A program made the translations under genes and the position numbers. Shown one piece after another: positions 21,546 to 31,985 of a stretch of 64,000 nucleotides of DNA; positions within the stretch are counted from its first letter, which is position 1; each line of letters begins with the position of its first letter. The notes under the pieces are model-generated. The model made no database searches. It was not told the origin of the DNA and was given only the letters and a program-made list of their open reading frames with translations. This DNA is from Siphonodentalium dalli. Taxonomy: Eukaryota > Mollusca > Scaphopoda > Gadilida > Siphonodentaliidae. The stretch covers positions 10,501,784 to 10,565,783 of the forward strand of contig CP136066.1 of the NCBI GenBank assembly GCA_032622095.1, read 5' to 3'.

Positions 21546-22050
21546 TTTTCGGTCTTTAACAGTTTAATAGGGGCCCCCGGTGGTCCAGTCGGTAGAGTGC
21601 CAGGTGCATTACGTCGTCCCAGGCCGTCCAGCGCTGACGAAGCTGGTTCTAACCCCACCATAGGGAGGGTGACCGGAATCGTGTATCTGGGCAAGTTTGT
21701 CAATTGCTTTCCGGGGGTCGGTGGTTTCTACACGCAGTGGAACAACTTCCCGGTGAAATTGAGCCTCTGCGTGGTCTTTCCTCCACCCGTAAAATTGACA
21801 ACGTCGTGTGTGGCCTAGCGGCTAGAATGACGATAAACCCTAATAAACAACAGCAACAACAATTAATAGTTTAATGACATTTTTCGGTCTTTATAATATC
21901 TCAAGATATAGGGGGTATTTGGATCTCTAGTTTAACGACATTTTTCGGTCTTTATAGTTTAACGACATTTTTCGGTCTTTAATATCTCAAGATAGAGGGG
22001 CCCTTAGGGGGTATTTGGATCTCTAGTTTAACGACATTTTTCGGTCTTTG
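21538..22050 (+). repeat. AACGACATTTTTCGGTCTTT repeat cluster
   Basis: At least five copies of AACGACATTTTTCGGTCTTT occur (near 21540, 21880, 21932, 21960 and 22028). They are separated by a longer repeated block (AATATCTCAAGATA, GGGGGTATTTGGATCTCTAG). A SINE has inserted after the first copy. Confidence 0.65.
21571..21862 (+). mobile_element. tRNA-derived SINE with 7-bp target duplication
   Basis: The head carries an A-box-like TGGTCCAGTCGG (21581-21592) and a B-box-like GGTTCTAACCC (21645-21655), the internal RNA polymerase III promoter of a tRNA. The body is unrelated to tRNA and the 3' end is AATAAACAACAGCAACAACAA. TTAATAG lies directly before (21564-21570) and after (21863-21869), a good target-site duplication. 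The A-to-B spacing is longer than in a normal tRNA, and the 5' GGGCCCCCGG end suggests a diverged tRNA source. A LINE partner would supply transposition proteins. Confidence 0.8.
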
Positions 22051-22781
22051 ATAGCAAAATGGAAGAAGTACATATTTGGAAGATGTGGTGGCCCTAAAAA
22101 GGAAAGTTGTTTGGTGGTCTTGAAATGCAGTTTTTCTTAACAGTCTTCCTGGATTAAAGTGATGTGAAACACTCCGGCAGACACCGGGCAGAGTGATCAA
22201 ATAAATAGAAATTAAGAATAATCTTTCTCAAAGTAGTTATTTGTTACGAATATTAATCCAAATGGATGTTACACAACGTCATTCTTATATATTAGTTAAA
22301 TGCAATGACTCTCGATGGCAAAATGATTTTTGTTTAATTACAGCCGATAGTTGCGCCCCGAATCGAGATGTAAATATTTACAATTTGGAGTAGTTCAGAC
22401 GATGTTCTATATGAAGTGGTGTGGTAGATCTTTTTGGAAATTTTCAGTGATGTTAGTAGAATGATAACATTCCCCACGTTGGAAAAGTGCCTGAGCAATA
22501 ACTTATCAATTTCTCGCTCCGGAAAAATTCCATAATATGTCTTTAAACATATATATAAATCTCCGAAAAAAAAAATTCTAAAGCATTAAACGATTTGCTA
22601 TATTTCCACTAGGGCATATATTTCATCTGATTTTGCGAGAATCCATATATACTTTTTCATGAGAATCCAGGGTAATTTGCGAGAATCTAGATTTGGATTC
22701 TCGCCGAAATATAAGCCCAGATTTCACTCTGAAGTGTGCCTAAATGGCATAAATTGTACCTTGGTTCCCATGTTCGCTATA
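22051..22781. other. No gene seen
   Basis: AT-rich sequence. GCGAGAATC(C/T)A recurs at about 22636, 22665 and 22679, but no gene or element boundary is clear. Confidence 0.35.
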
Positions 22782-23503
22782 AACTAGCTTGAAATTCGCA
22801 AACCAATGAATTTTTTTTCTTCAGAAAATTTACATTTTTATGATTCGCGACATAAATTGTCACCAATAAAAACAAATTTGATTCATCGTGGAAGTTAGTC
22901 GGTGACTATAAATAATGTCACCATTCAACTGAATGTTGTTGAATTCTATTGAGATCTGGAGCAGACAATATATTGGGAGGCTCGGAGGCTCCATAGCATG
23001 AGGCCCCCACCCCCTTTTTCGTATGCCGTATTCCATGCCCTGGTATGAGGTACGCCGTATTTCCGGCCCCTCTGTTAGGAGGTATTCGGTATTCCAAAAA
23101 TACCGGTATTCGTACGCCGACCTTCCAAAAAATGAAGTTTTCATATATTTTTATGTATTCCATATGGTATTCCGTATTCCAACTTCTGTGTTAAGTGGTA
23201 TTCCGTCTTCCATGGGGGGTGGGGGTGGGGGCCTCTAGCATCTGCTCCTCAATCCTTACCAGATGTCAGTAAAAGTTTCCCATTTCATTATTTCAGTTCT
23301 TTAGCAATCTTAATCATTATATGTAATGCCCTGACCATGCTCAATACTAGCTTGAAATTGGCGAAACAATGAATTTGTTTTCTTCAGAAAATTAACATTT
23401 TTATGACTCGCGACATAATTGTCATCAATAAAAACAAATTTTATTCATCGTGGAAGTTAGTCGGTGACTATAAATAATGTCACCATTCAACTGAATGTTG
23501 TTG
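22782..23503 (+). repeat. ~160-bp direct repeat flanking a foldback element
   Basis: Copies at 22782-22942 and 23345-23503 share AACTAGCTTGAAATT, TTCTTCAGAAAATT, ATTCATCGTGGAAGTTAGTC and CATTCAACTGAATGTTGTTG. A third, shorter copy of the left part begins near 23689. No open frame. Confidence 0.7.
22958..23248. mobile_element. Foldback/MITE-like element with G/C-rich inverted repeats
   Basis: The ends GGAGCAGA (22958-22965) and TCTGCTCC (23241-23248) are inverted. A perfect 14-bp inner pair, AGGCCCCCACCCCC (23001-23014) and its complement (23221-23234), sits inside them. The centre repeats GTATTCCGTATTCCA-like words on both sides of a partial palindrome. It lies just after one copy of the 160-bp direct repeat. 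It is non-coding. Confidence 0.6.
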
Positions 23504-23745
23504 AGCATATTTCAACCAATTTTGGAAGTTTAAATGAATATTTTCTTCACACTCAAAGTCAATTGACAAATTTCAGGATTTTAGCCTGCTTCGTTGGGAC
23601 CAAATATTTGTTGTGCACACTGAAGGAACGTCTACCATCACTCGATAGGCCAGATTATGCCCTGACCATGCTATAAAGTATTAAACTAGCTTGAAATTGG
23701 CAAAACTATGAATTTTTTTGGTTGAACAAATTTACATGGGAATCT

Positions 23746-24726
23746 CCATAGAAAACGGTTATATTTCGATAAAAACGAAAGTAATGCGAAATGAAAGTCG
23801 GCACTGGCCAGAATTGTGCAGAATAACATATGAGTCAAGTTATATGCGAATATTTGACCTCATTCGATTAAATAGTCTCGTATTTAAGGAATCAATGCCA
23901 ATGGCGCTCGGACATGTGGAATTATTTTCCGTCGCACTCGCAGACTGTAAGGCGGAATTGTGAAATGTAAACACGCATTACCTTTTGTGAGAATAACACA
24001 AGCGCAGACTTTATCAAAGTAATGCAATACACAACAACAAATAGTATAAAACGGATATAAACACTGTATAAGTGAGAATAAACGTGGAAACAGTTGACAA
24101 CATTTGTTCGGTTATTCGGCAAAACCGAAGGTATAGATTTATGGTCACTAACAAGAAATTCAATTAATTGAGGAAAAACACCCACTGTCCTGAGTGGTAT
24201 TGATAAGCTGTTGGGGGGGGGAGAGATATTAATTGTGTTAAATTGCAATGGGAAGTAATTGCGGTTAAGGGTAATAAGAAATGTCTTATTGCATTCTCAT
24301 TGGGCTTAATCATAATTAGAGATTCCTTAAGTTATTGCGGTTAATCGAAATTGTCTATTAAATGTCAATTTTGATTCCCATAGAGATCATCAATGATGTC
24401 TATGCGCAGGGTCGACGTGCCAATCTTCTCTATTTGGATTCCAATTGTTGGCTCATTAAATATGCACATATGCTTAAGATACAGTCGTGCACGAAGCGAG
24501 CTCCCGTAAGTCGGGTTTTGGATCCCATGCAGTTAATGGAAATATCATTGAAATAATCAGTTTCCCCCAATAAACAACCATATATTCAATATACATGTTT
24601 TGGAGCAGAATTAGGCAGTCCATATTGGACGCCATCATGGAATTTTTTTTTTTTGGTTTAATTTTCACACATATTTATTAGTTATGTGGATGGAGTTCTC
24701 ATTAAACCTCACATCCTTATATTGGT
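23746..24726. other. No gene seen
   Basis: Intergenic, with G9 at 24213-24221 and a short T-run near 24644. Open frames are short and unrecognised. Confidence 0.35.
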
Positions 24727-25201
24727 TACAGTAATGCCCAAAGTAATTGACCACTTAACCACATCAGAATTATTGGTAATTTTTCAGCATTTAAAATCCT
24801 GACAAATTACCCATTATTCAGCTGTGGTCAATTACTTTGTACATTACTGTATGAGGATTGAGTTATCATTACACCTCAAATCCTTATATTGGTTACAGTA
24901 ATGCCCAAAGTAATTGACCACTTAACCACAGCAGAATTATGGGTATTTTTTCAGCATTTAAAATCCTGACAAATTACCAATAATTATGCTGTGGTTAAGT
25001 GGTCAATTACTTTGGACATTACTGTATGAGGATTGAGTTATTATTACACCTCAAATCCTTATATTGGTTACAGTAATGCCCAAAGTAATTGACCACTTAA
25101 CCACAGCAGAATTATGGGTAATTTTTCAGGATTTAAAATCATGAAAAAATACCCATTATTTTGCTGTGGTTAAGTGATCAATTACTTTGGACATTACTGT
25201 A
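24727..25201. repeat. Three tandem copies of a palindromic ~170-bp unit
   Basis: Units begin at about 24727, 24894 and 25069. Each opens with TACAGTAATGCCCAAAGTAA and TTGACCACTTAACCACA, passes a loop with AATTTTTCAG and ATTTAAAATC, and closes with the reverse complement (TGTGGTTAAGTGGTCAATTA, then CTTTGGACATTACTGTA). Linkers carry CTCAAATCCTTATATTGGT. Each unit could form a hairpin with arms of about 35-50 bp; unit 1 lacks part of one arm. Confidence 0.8.
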
Positions 25202-25229
25202 TGTAGATGGAGTTAAACCTCACATCAGT

Positions 25230-26140
25230 GTGTTGGGGATTTGGACCTTGACTTGGGACCTTTTGTTTTTAACGCGACAAATGCGCGTACACCGTATACA
25301 CAAATTTCTTATGTAACCAGAGTTTTTCTTGGATAAGATGAGTTTGAAGCCTGCTTACATTTCAAAATGTTGTCAGTTTTATATTGTCTGCAGCGGAACT
25401 CAACGCGTTGAAGCAAAAGTTAGAAAAGATAAAATGTGTACGTAATGAGACTATAATACAACTGAAAAAATAAACTGAGGGAGGGGTGGGCGATACAGGG
25501 AACTAAGGGTTGAACCGATATAAATTTGTAGAGCGATAACGACCGATGTTGACATAATATGCATCTGAACTCTACTGTTGCAACATGGCTATAAAATAGG
25601 GGGGTGTCAGAATCTTAGTCATCTCTATATAGTGCCAGAATAGTCATCCATAAGATGTTGGGTTGGTTATATGGACTCGGAGAAAAAGTGGTTTGTACCG
25701 ATGAACTGACATAAATTAGTGGAGCGATGTTGCATCGCGACTGTACTAAAGCAGCAATGATGTAAAATGGGGGGGGGGGGGGGGGGGTCTGAAATTATCT
25801 ATCTCTATAGATGGCACCAGGATTATATAGATAGGAATAGCAATTGATATACGTATACAGTATACTATAGTAATACCATAGACATATAAGTACGAATATC
25901 ACGTGATAAAATATTACGTTACGTGAATATACCGATGAAAGAAATAAATAAATTGGACCGGGATTAGAGGTTGGGTTGGTTATATGTGGATAATTGGATA
26001 TGGAATTCATACCGATGAAACGATACAAATTAGTGGAGCGATAATGACCAATGTTGACACTTACCGGTAGTAGGGGTTGATACGATAGACCAAAATAAAT
26101 TTGTCAGCTGATAATGACCAATGTTGACCTATAAAGTAAC
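25230..26140. repeat. Degenerate duplications with a G19 run
   Basis: Blocks such as GAACCGATATAAATTTGTAG / CCGATGAACTGACATAAATT, GAGCGATAA(C/T)GACC(G/A)ATGTTGACA, GTTGGGTTGGTTATATG and ATCTCTATA..TGxCACCAG recur two to four times (about 25510, 25700, 25960, 26090). A run of 19 G lies at 25769-25787. No gene. Confidence 0.5.
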
Positions 26141-26287
26141 GCGACTATACTGTCGCATAATTATCAGGTGTAACCGGTCAAATATGAACTCTAGTGACCA
26201 ATATAGAACAGGTCAGAAAACATTCGCAGGGCCCTAATTGGCCTAAAATTGATTTAACACTCCATTTGCCATTATTGGCATTAAAAT

Positions 26288-26580
26288 TGATTTATATCGA
26301 TAAAACTGTCATTTTTCAAAATTTTAAGCTGAGACTTGGAGTGTGTTGGTGGGATAGCTACATATTCGTAAAATGACAGAGTACAGCACGCAATTATGTT
26401 TTAGATGGAAGAAATGAATTTTTTTCAATGATAAAATTTAACATGGAATTTATGTCGATAAAACTGTCATTTTTCAAACTTTTAGGCTGAGACTTGGTGT
26501 ATGTGCGTGTGATACATATATGTTCCTAAAATGACCGAGTCCAGCGCGTAATTATGTTTTAGATGGAAGAAATTGAATTT
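26288..26580 (+). repeat. Two direct copies of a ~155-bp sequence
   Basis: CGATAAAACTGTCATTTTTC, GCTGAGACTTGG, and TTATGTTTTAGATGGAAGAA occur in the same order starting near 26298 and again near 26455. Diverged, non-coding. Confidence 0.7.
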
Positions 26581-27923
26581 GACATTTTCACAAAAACACG
26601 CCAATTCCGAATCCAGATGACCTACTTGCAGACGAGCGCTCGTTAATATTCATGCCAAGAAATACAGGCGTCAAACTCATCTTTTTGGAAGGTTAATCCG
26701 ATATACACATATTGAAATATTCCTTCCAGAACACCTTCCAAGATATAGAAGAATATTTTAATAGATTAGGACGCCAAAACAGTCGTAATGAAAGAATTAA
26801 AATGCACGTCGCCTCCGCTTCGATTGTCATCGGCATTGGAATTAGACCATTGTATCTGTTTTGCGCATGCGCAAGTCACTTTCCATATTTGGAATTTCCA
26901 TATATGTGATTTGTGTTAACATGATCACCGATCAATCCATTAACAAACAAATTACCACGCAATTATCTTAGCATAAAAATATATTGTAATTTATGCAACT
27001 ACGACCCTGGTAACCATGATAACTAATAAAATATACCGGCCAATTCATTTTAAGATCGTTATTTCACTTTGCTTTAAGCATAAATACACTCTTAAACGCA
27101 CATAAACGACCCATTGGCGTTAAAATTAAATATACTCGGTATTTATTATATTAGTTTTTTATTGCTCAGTATAGAGTTAGACCCTTGACACCTGTCAATA
27201 TATTTGGGCTGAATTCATATGATGCGGTATTATTCCTCGAAATAAACAACAAAGCAGTCGTTACTTCGAAATGTCGTTTGGGCTAACATTTACACAAATC
27301 CTTCGCGTGTTCTCCTCAATTGGCACGCAGGTTCTCAGTCGACACACAGGTTATCCCAGAAAGTGGTGTGAAATAAACACCCAAGGTTTGGGTGAAATTA
27401 AAAGCGATGACCATGATAGGTTTTCAAATAATTCTAACGATGCTGAGCTTCAAACCCTAATTCCTCGACTCTGAGTTAGTTTTGTTTAAAGGGGTCTGAA
27501 CACTAAATCCGTCCATATATATGTGACAATCTCCTGCTAAGCTCATCAAAATATATGCAACAAACGAATGCATTTGAGCAATAGGTTAGTGTAAAATACA
27601 TTCCTGTGCTCTGTGGATGATGCAACCAACATGGATAATTGTAATGAAAATGAATGTATGACTCGATTCATAAGTTCATTAACATTATAACTACCATGTT
27701 GTTTGCAACGCTCGTGTATCGCTAGCACATGCATGCAATTTGCACCAATCATGGCCAAGACTCATTATTGTGTTGTCTATTATATGCTGTTGAACATACA
27801 AGGAGATGGTTCCATAAATGGCCGTGTACAATACTCTTTAATTCTGAAGCTGGAGCAATAGTAATAGACCATCAAATAGGATAATGCATCTTTAAAAGTC
27901 ATGTAGAAAAGTATTTTTTTTAG
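26581..27923. other. No gene supported
   Basis: A 67-codon ATG frame at 27271-27474 (plus) gives a polar protein without recognisable motif; I do not count it as a gene. Otherwise intergenic. Confidence 0.35.
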
Positions 27924-27992
27924 GCCAATGCATTCTCTTATATATGCGAGGCGACCTATGGTCGACTCGCATATATAAGAGAATGCATTGGC
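27924..27992. repeat. Near-perfect 69-bp hairpin
   Basis: A 27-nt left arm (27924-27950, beginning GCCAATGCATTCTCTTATAT) pairs perfectly with 27966-27992. The 15-nt centre, GCGACCTATGGTCGA, continues pairing with one mismatch around TAT. It is followed by ACAGGGC, as in the related hairpins at 30.4-30.6 and 31.8-32.0 kb, of which this is the best preserved. Confidence 0.85.
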
Positions 27993-28144
27993 ACAGGGCA
28001 TAACTGTAACTATCACAATGTGGTCAAGGAGCCGGTTCCAATGATATCCATATGTGTATGGTTCTATTGAGACAGACCGAAGATAATTTAGGCTGTTGAA
28101 GCTTTATTTGGCCGGTTGTGGCCGGTTTGTTGGGTAAAGGGTTA

Positions 28145-28427
28145 AAAGTCATGGTATGTGCTAAACAAGCTACGTGGTTGTGGTCTTATGTCTGACTGAA
28201 TAATACTTGGATGGACAGCCGGGGATTTGTTCAAATTGGCATGGGAAATCATGTAATAGCGGGCTAGCATCACCAAATTCACCCTCTGGGGACCTCATTC
28301 TGCTTAGGGCCTCAGCTAAATGAGGTTCCCAGAGGGTGAATTTGGTGATGCTAGCCCGCTATAATCTTAACAGGATCTACATGAAAGTCATGGTATGTGC
28401 TAAACAAGCTACGTGGTTGTGGTCTTA
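28145..28427. repeat. 44-bp direct repeats flanking a 200-bp duplicated LINE piece
   Basis: The sequence starting AAAGTCATGGTATGTGCTAA and ending GTGGTCTTA occurs at 28145-28188 and 28384-28427. Between them lies 28193-28392, a 200-bp copy of 28999-29198 with a single difference (C for A in the GTTCCCAGAGG block). The shared AAAGTCATG at the 28384 join is microhomology. Confidence 0.85.
28256..28362. repeat. 44-bp-arm hairpin, copy 1
   Basis: The left arm 28256-28299 (ATAGCGGGCTAGCATCACCA...) is the reverse complement of 28319-28362 with one mismatch; the loop is 19 nt. It lies inside the duplicated 200-bp piece. Confidence 0.85.
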
Positions 28428-29104
28428 GATAAGATAAGATAAGTTTAATAGGCAAAACATCCTTATAGGACAGTATGCAAACATATTAATATATAGTTGT
28501 ACATTGAACAATACAATAAATGATATAATAATAGATGGTAATATATAACCATATAAAGTACAGCTGAATGTGCATAGGGTCGTCTCGTCTTCATTTATTC
28601 ATTGCTTATGAGGCGAAGCTCATCGCGTGCGGAAAATAATTTTCGGATTATATGACATATTGAAGTGCATGAATTTGAAATATTGTTGGATAGGATTTTG
28701 ACAAGCTGTTCAGTTTGTGTCATGTTTTCAAAGTCTGGGAACTGTGTCTTCATAAGAGTTATTAGTTCGAGCCGCGGTGTGCGGTAAGCACTACATTCCA
28801 AAAGAAAGTGTTTTTCATCTTCAATAGCATCATCGGAACAAAATATACATAGTCTTTGTTCCAATACCGTCGGTGGTTGGGTGTGGCGTCCCTTTTCAAT
28901 AGCCAGTTTATGATTACTTATACGCAGTCTAGTAAAAACGATTCTATTTTCTATTGATGGTGTGTGAAGAAGATAAGGTTCTATTTCGTACTTAAGTTTG
29001 ACTGAATAATACTTGGATGGACAGCCGGGGATTTGTTCAAATTGGCATGGGAAATCATGTAATAGCGGGCTAGCATCACCAAATTCACCCTCTGGGGACC
29101 TCAT
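28428..29104 (-). mobile_element. LINE-C: 3' fragment of a non-LTR retrotransposon
   Basis: The minus-strand frame 29104-28595 (169 codons) encodes the C-terminal tail of a LINE ORF2: CIFCSDD then HFLLECSAYRTPR, a C-x2-C...H-x4-C cluster like that of LINE-A but in a different element. The 3' UTR continues to a TCTTATCTTATCTTATCT microsatellite tail ending at 28428, typical of some LINE 3' ends. The 5' end is truncated and replaced by an inverted copy of its own first coding bases (hairpin 29062-29168). The ATG at 29104 is a product of that junction and not an authentic start. Everything upstream of the tail, including reverse transcriptase, is missing. Confidence 0.75.
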
Positions 29105-29198
29105 TCTGCTTAGGGCCTCAGCTAAATGAGGTTCACAGAGGGTGAATTTGGTGATGCTAGCCCGCTATAATCTTAACAGGATCTACATGAAAGTCATG
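28999..29198. repeat. 200-bp duplicated segment, copy 2, with hairpin
   Basis: It is identical to 28193-28392 but for one base. It carries the second hairpin (arms 29062-29105 and 29125-29168; two mismatches here because of that base). It forms the 5' end of LINE-C. Confidence 0.85.
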
Positions 29199-30323
29199 CA
29201 ACGTTCATGGCGTTGAGCAAAGGTACTAAGATATGCAGGATCATACCATCCCTGGAAGAATTATAAAAAACTTGAAATTAGTTCATTATCAGATACATCT
29301 TGGGGGTCATTTTCTAGTGTGTGTATGTTAGCATGCGTTTTTGAAGGCCATCACTCATCCATTCATTTCACGCTCAGTCAGACATAACACCACTCATATT
29401 ACAAAGAATACATACGCTTTTCTCTTTTTTTTTTACATTACAATGAGAGCAATGAAATGTTGCATTTCATTTTATAGTATATGAGACATGAGATACGCCC
29501 TAGTTGGTTTGTGGAATACAAATTACTGTAAGTTATTATTTTTTGTATAATTGAATTAAAACGACACAGTATTAACAGTAATAACGAAGCAATGGGTCCC
29601 AGTGCTTGCAGCTACACTGGGTGGGAATAACGTTCAGTTCACGGGGTGCAACCGCGTATGGTAGCATATAATAGTTACCGGCTCTAAGCTGGACATAATT
29701 TTCATTTGAGGACAGACTTCAAGCACCGATTCCCATGGCTTGATCACGAAGCAATGTGTTGTTTTGAGGAACTGGTATAAACGCACCGATGATCATGCAA
29801 CTAAAGTTGGACAAACCTTAACGAATATTCGATGGGAAAGGCGAGCTAGTAGTTTCGTTGTATTCAAACTTATCGCCAAACATTGCAGTTTCCTTTGGTA
29901 TTATTCAAAGTGGTACATTGATTATTGCCGTATGACAAAGCAACGGATCCCATTACATGAAGTTAGTTACGTCAATTTCATGCCTTAACATTTCGAAACT
30001 TAAATAAGGATTTTGGGAAAAGTGAGAATGATGTTTTCAATTTTTATGTATGCATTTCCTCACCTCACGAACAGTAACTTGTAGTTCACAACCTGACAGC
30101 TATTGTTTTATCTTTAAAACAGATGGGCATGATTTTCGCTAGTCTTTGTTTGATTTTGTCTGCATGAATGTTTCATTATTATGAAAATACTTTGGTTGAT
30201 TTGCTTTGTAATAGTTCAATACAAATTCGGGTTCCACGTATACTGAACAGTTGCAAATGGGTAATTTTATTTAATACTCTGACTATTATTCCAACACCCA
30301 CTGTATTTCCACACCCACTGTAT
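29199..30323. other. No gene seen
   Basis: Intergenic, with only short chance frames. CCACACCCACTGTAT-like words repeat at about 30293 and 30308, beside the next repeat. Confidence 0.35.
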
Positions 30324-30845
30324 CAGGGAAGAATCCAGACATAATTTTGGGACACCTGTTTCCAGGCGAGGATACATCCGCATATGACTTAACCCTTTCA
30401 TTATTGGAGCTTACAGAAATTTTGTGAATACCATGTGCCAGTGCATGCTCTAATATATGAGAGCATCTCAAATATACAAGAGAATGCCTTGGCCAAACAA
30501 TGTTCACCTTCACCATATAAGCCAGTATAATTCTCTTACATATGCAAGATTCTTTATGTGAGACTGGCACTGGCACAGGGTCTTTAATGATGTACCAACG
30601 CACCTCCTGTCATGAAAAGGTCATTAAGACTTTTACACATAACCAACACCGATACAGATACATAGCAGTATATTACAAATAGTATTGCTTAGCATGCAAT
30701 AAAGGTACTAATTCAACTGCTGATTTTTTATAGAGAAAGTGTGGTAAGTTCAGGAATTTCAGGTTGACTCAATACTGTCCACTAGGAATTTGGGTTTGGG
30801 CTCCAACACCTGCAACATGTATTAAAACAGCCCTGGATATTTCCC
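30324..30845 (+). mobile_element. Dispersed repeat copy 2 (related to 14797-15160) with hairpin insert
   Basis: It shares AGGGAAGAATCCAGACATAA, ACACCTGTTTCCAG, CATATGACTTAA, CTCAATACTGTCCACTAGGA and AAAACAGCCCTGG with the 14.8-kb copy. Between 30385 and 30600 it holds two degenerate versions of the 27.9-kb hairpin, ending CACTGGCACAGGGTCTTTAA. Non-coding. Confidence 0.6.
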
Positions 30846-31769
30846 TACACTGTATAGTAATACCATATATCCAATTTAAGCATATATAATTTCGGTACAT
30901 AAAGTCAGTGCTGTACTGTTCTATATCCATGACCATTATAGCACTGACGAGTATGGGTACTTCTGTGATCAAAATGTTCTATCTCCAATCACATTTTCGT
31001 CGATATTGAAACTCGTATTTTTAAAACCAGTAACCACACAAACAAGGACAATAGTGGTACTGTTGTGTGGAAATATGAAAACAGCGATACGAAATTTTCA
31101 AAGTCGATTTCCCACAAAAAAAGCAAAATGGACATAGAACAGTATAGCACTCAGCCGACGTGCAGAACTCTGTAATGCGGTTGTGTCACATCACGTTCTC
31201 ATTAGTTATATATCACATTATCGGTGTGCATATTTCAAACGCTGCCGAGTTTCAACACAATGGAAGAAAGTAATTTTGAAAAGTGTCTCACAAAAGTACT
31301 CCTCTTGTAAAGTTCTTTTCGAACACGGAAAGAAATGTCATTATTTTCTGCATCGATGTCAAAGCAATTTCGACGACTTGTTTTGATACCGCGGGATTAT
31401 TTAAAAGTGTAATTTGGATCTTAAGCCGCCATGCATGTTCACTTAATCTACGTGGGCTTTATTACGTTTACGTATGGTCATATTAGTTTTAGAAGGGATT
31501 TTTCCAAACAGCATTCTCGGCAAATACCCAATTTGAGTGGAATTAAATCAAAATAGACCATTATCGTAACTGGTGATTGGCTCAAATATTTATTTAACTC
31601 AGATCAGCACTGCTTCATAAATGATAACAGTGGTAGTTGGGTACGTATGGTGCTGGAAAATTGTGAGCTCCCATATTTGCAAGAAATGATATAAATTTTG
31701 GACTAAGATTAGTTGTTCCAATTACTGTTTAAAGCAAATCCGTTGTTACCAGCTATCTCTTAAACCTTT
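30846..31769. other. No gene seen
   Basis: Short frames only (for example 31183-31386 plus) without recognisable domains. Confidence 0.35.
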
Positions 31770-31985
31770 TATGACTGCAGTTTCCTGAAATTTCGCGAAA
31801 ACCCTGCGCCAATACATCTTTTATTTGCTATTCTCACTATGGGAGCCTTGCATATATACAATTATGCATTGGCCTAACAATATTTACCTTGACTTTGTAA
31901 GCCAGTGCATTTAGTATATATGCGAGGCTCCCTATAGGAGAATGCACTGGCACGGGATCTTTAATGCTGCGCAGCTGCCGCAATG
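31770..31985 (+). repeat. Double-hairpin repeat, third locus
   Basis: Two worn hairpins (arms like GCATATATACAATTATGCATTGG and CCAGTGCATTTAGTATATAT) flank AACAATATTTACCTTGACTT; the block ends CACTGGCACGGGATCTTTAA. The layout matches 30385-30600. Confidence 0.65.

Noticed and set aside
21571-21660. A functional tRNA gene
   Set aside because: A and B boxes are present but no cloverleaf closes, the box spacing is too long and a non-tRNA body with an A-rich tail follows: a SINE.
27271-27474. 67-codon ATG frame as a small gene
   Set aside because: No motif or supporting context; the length is within chance expectation.
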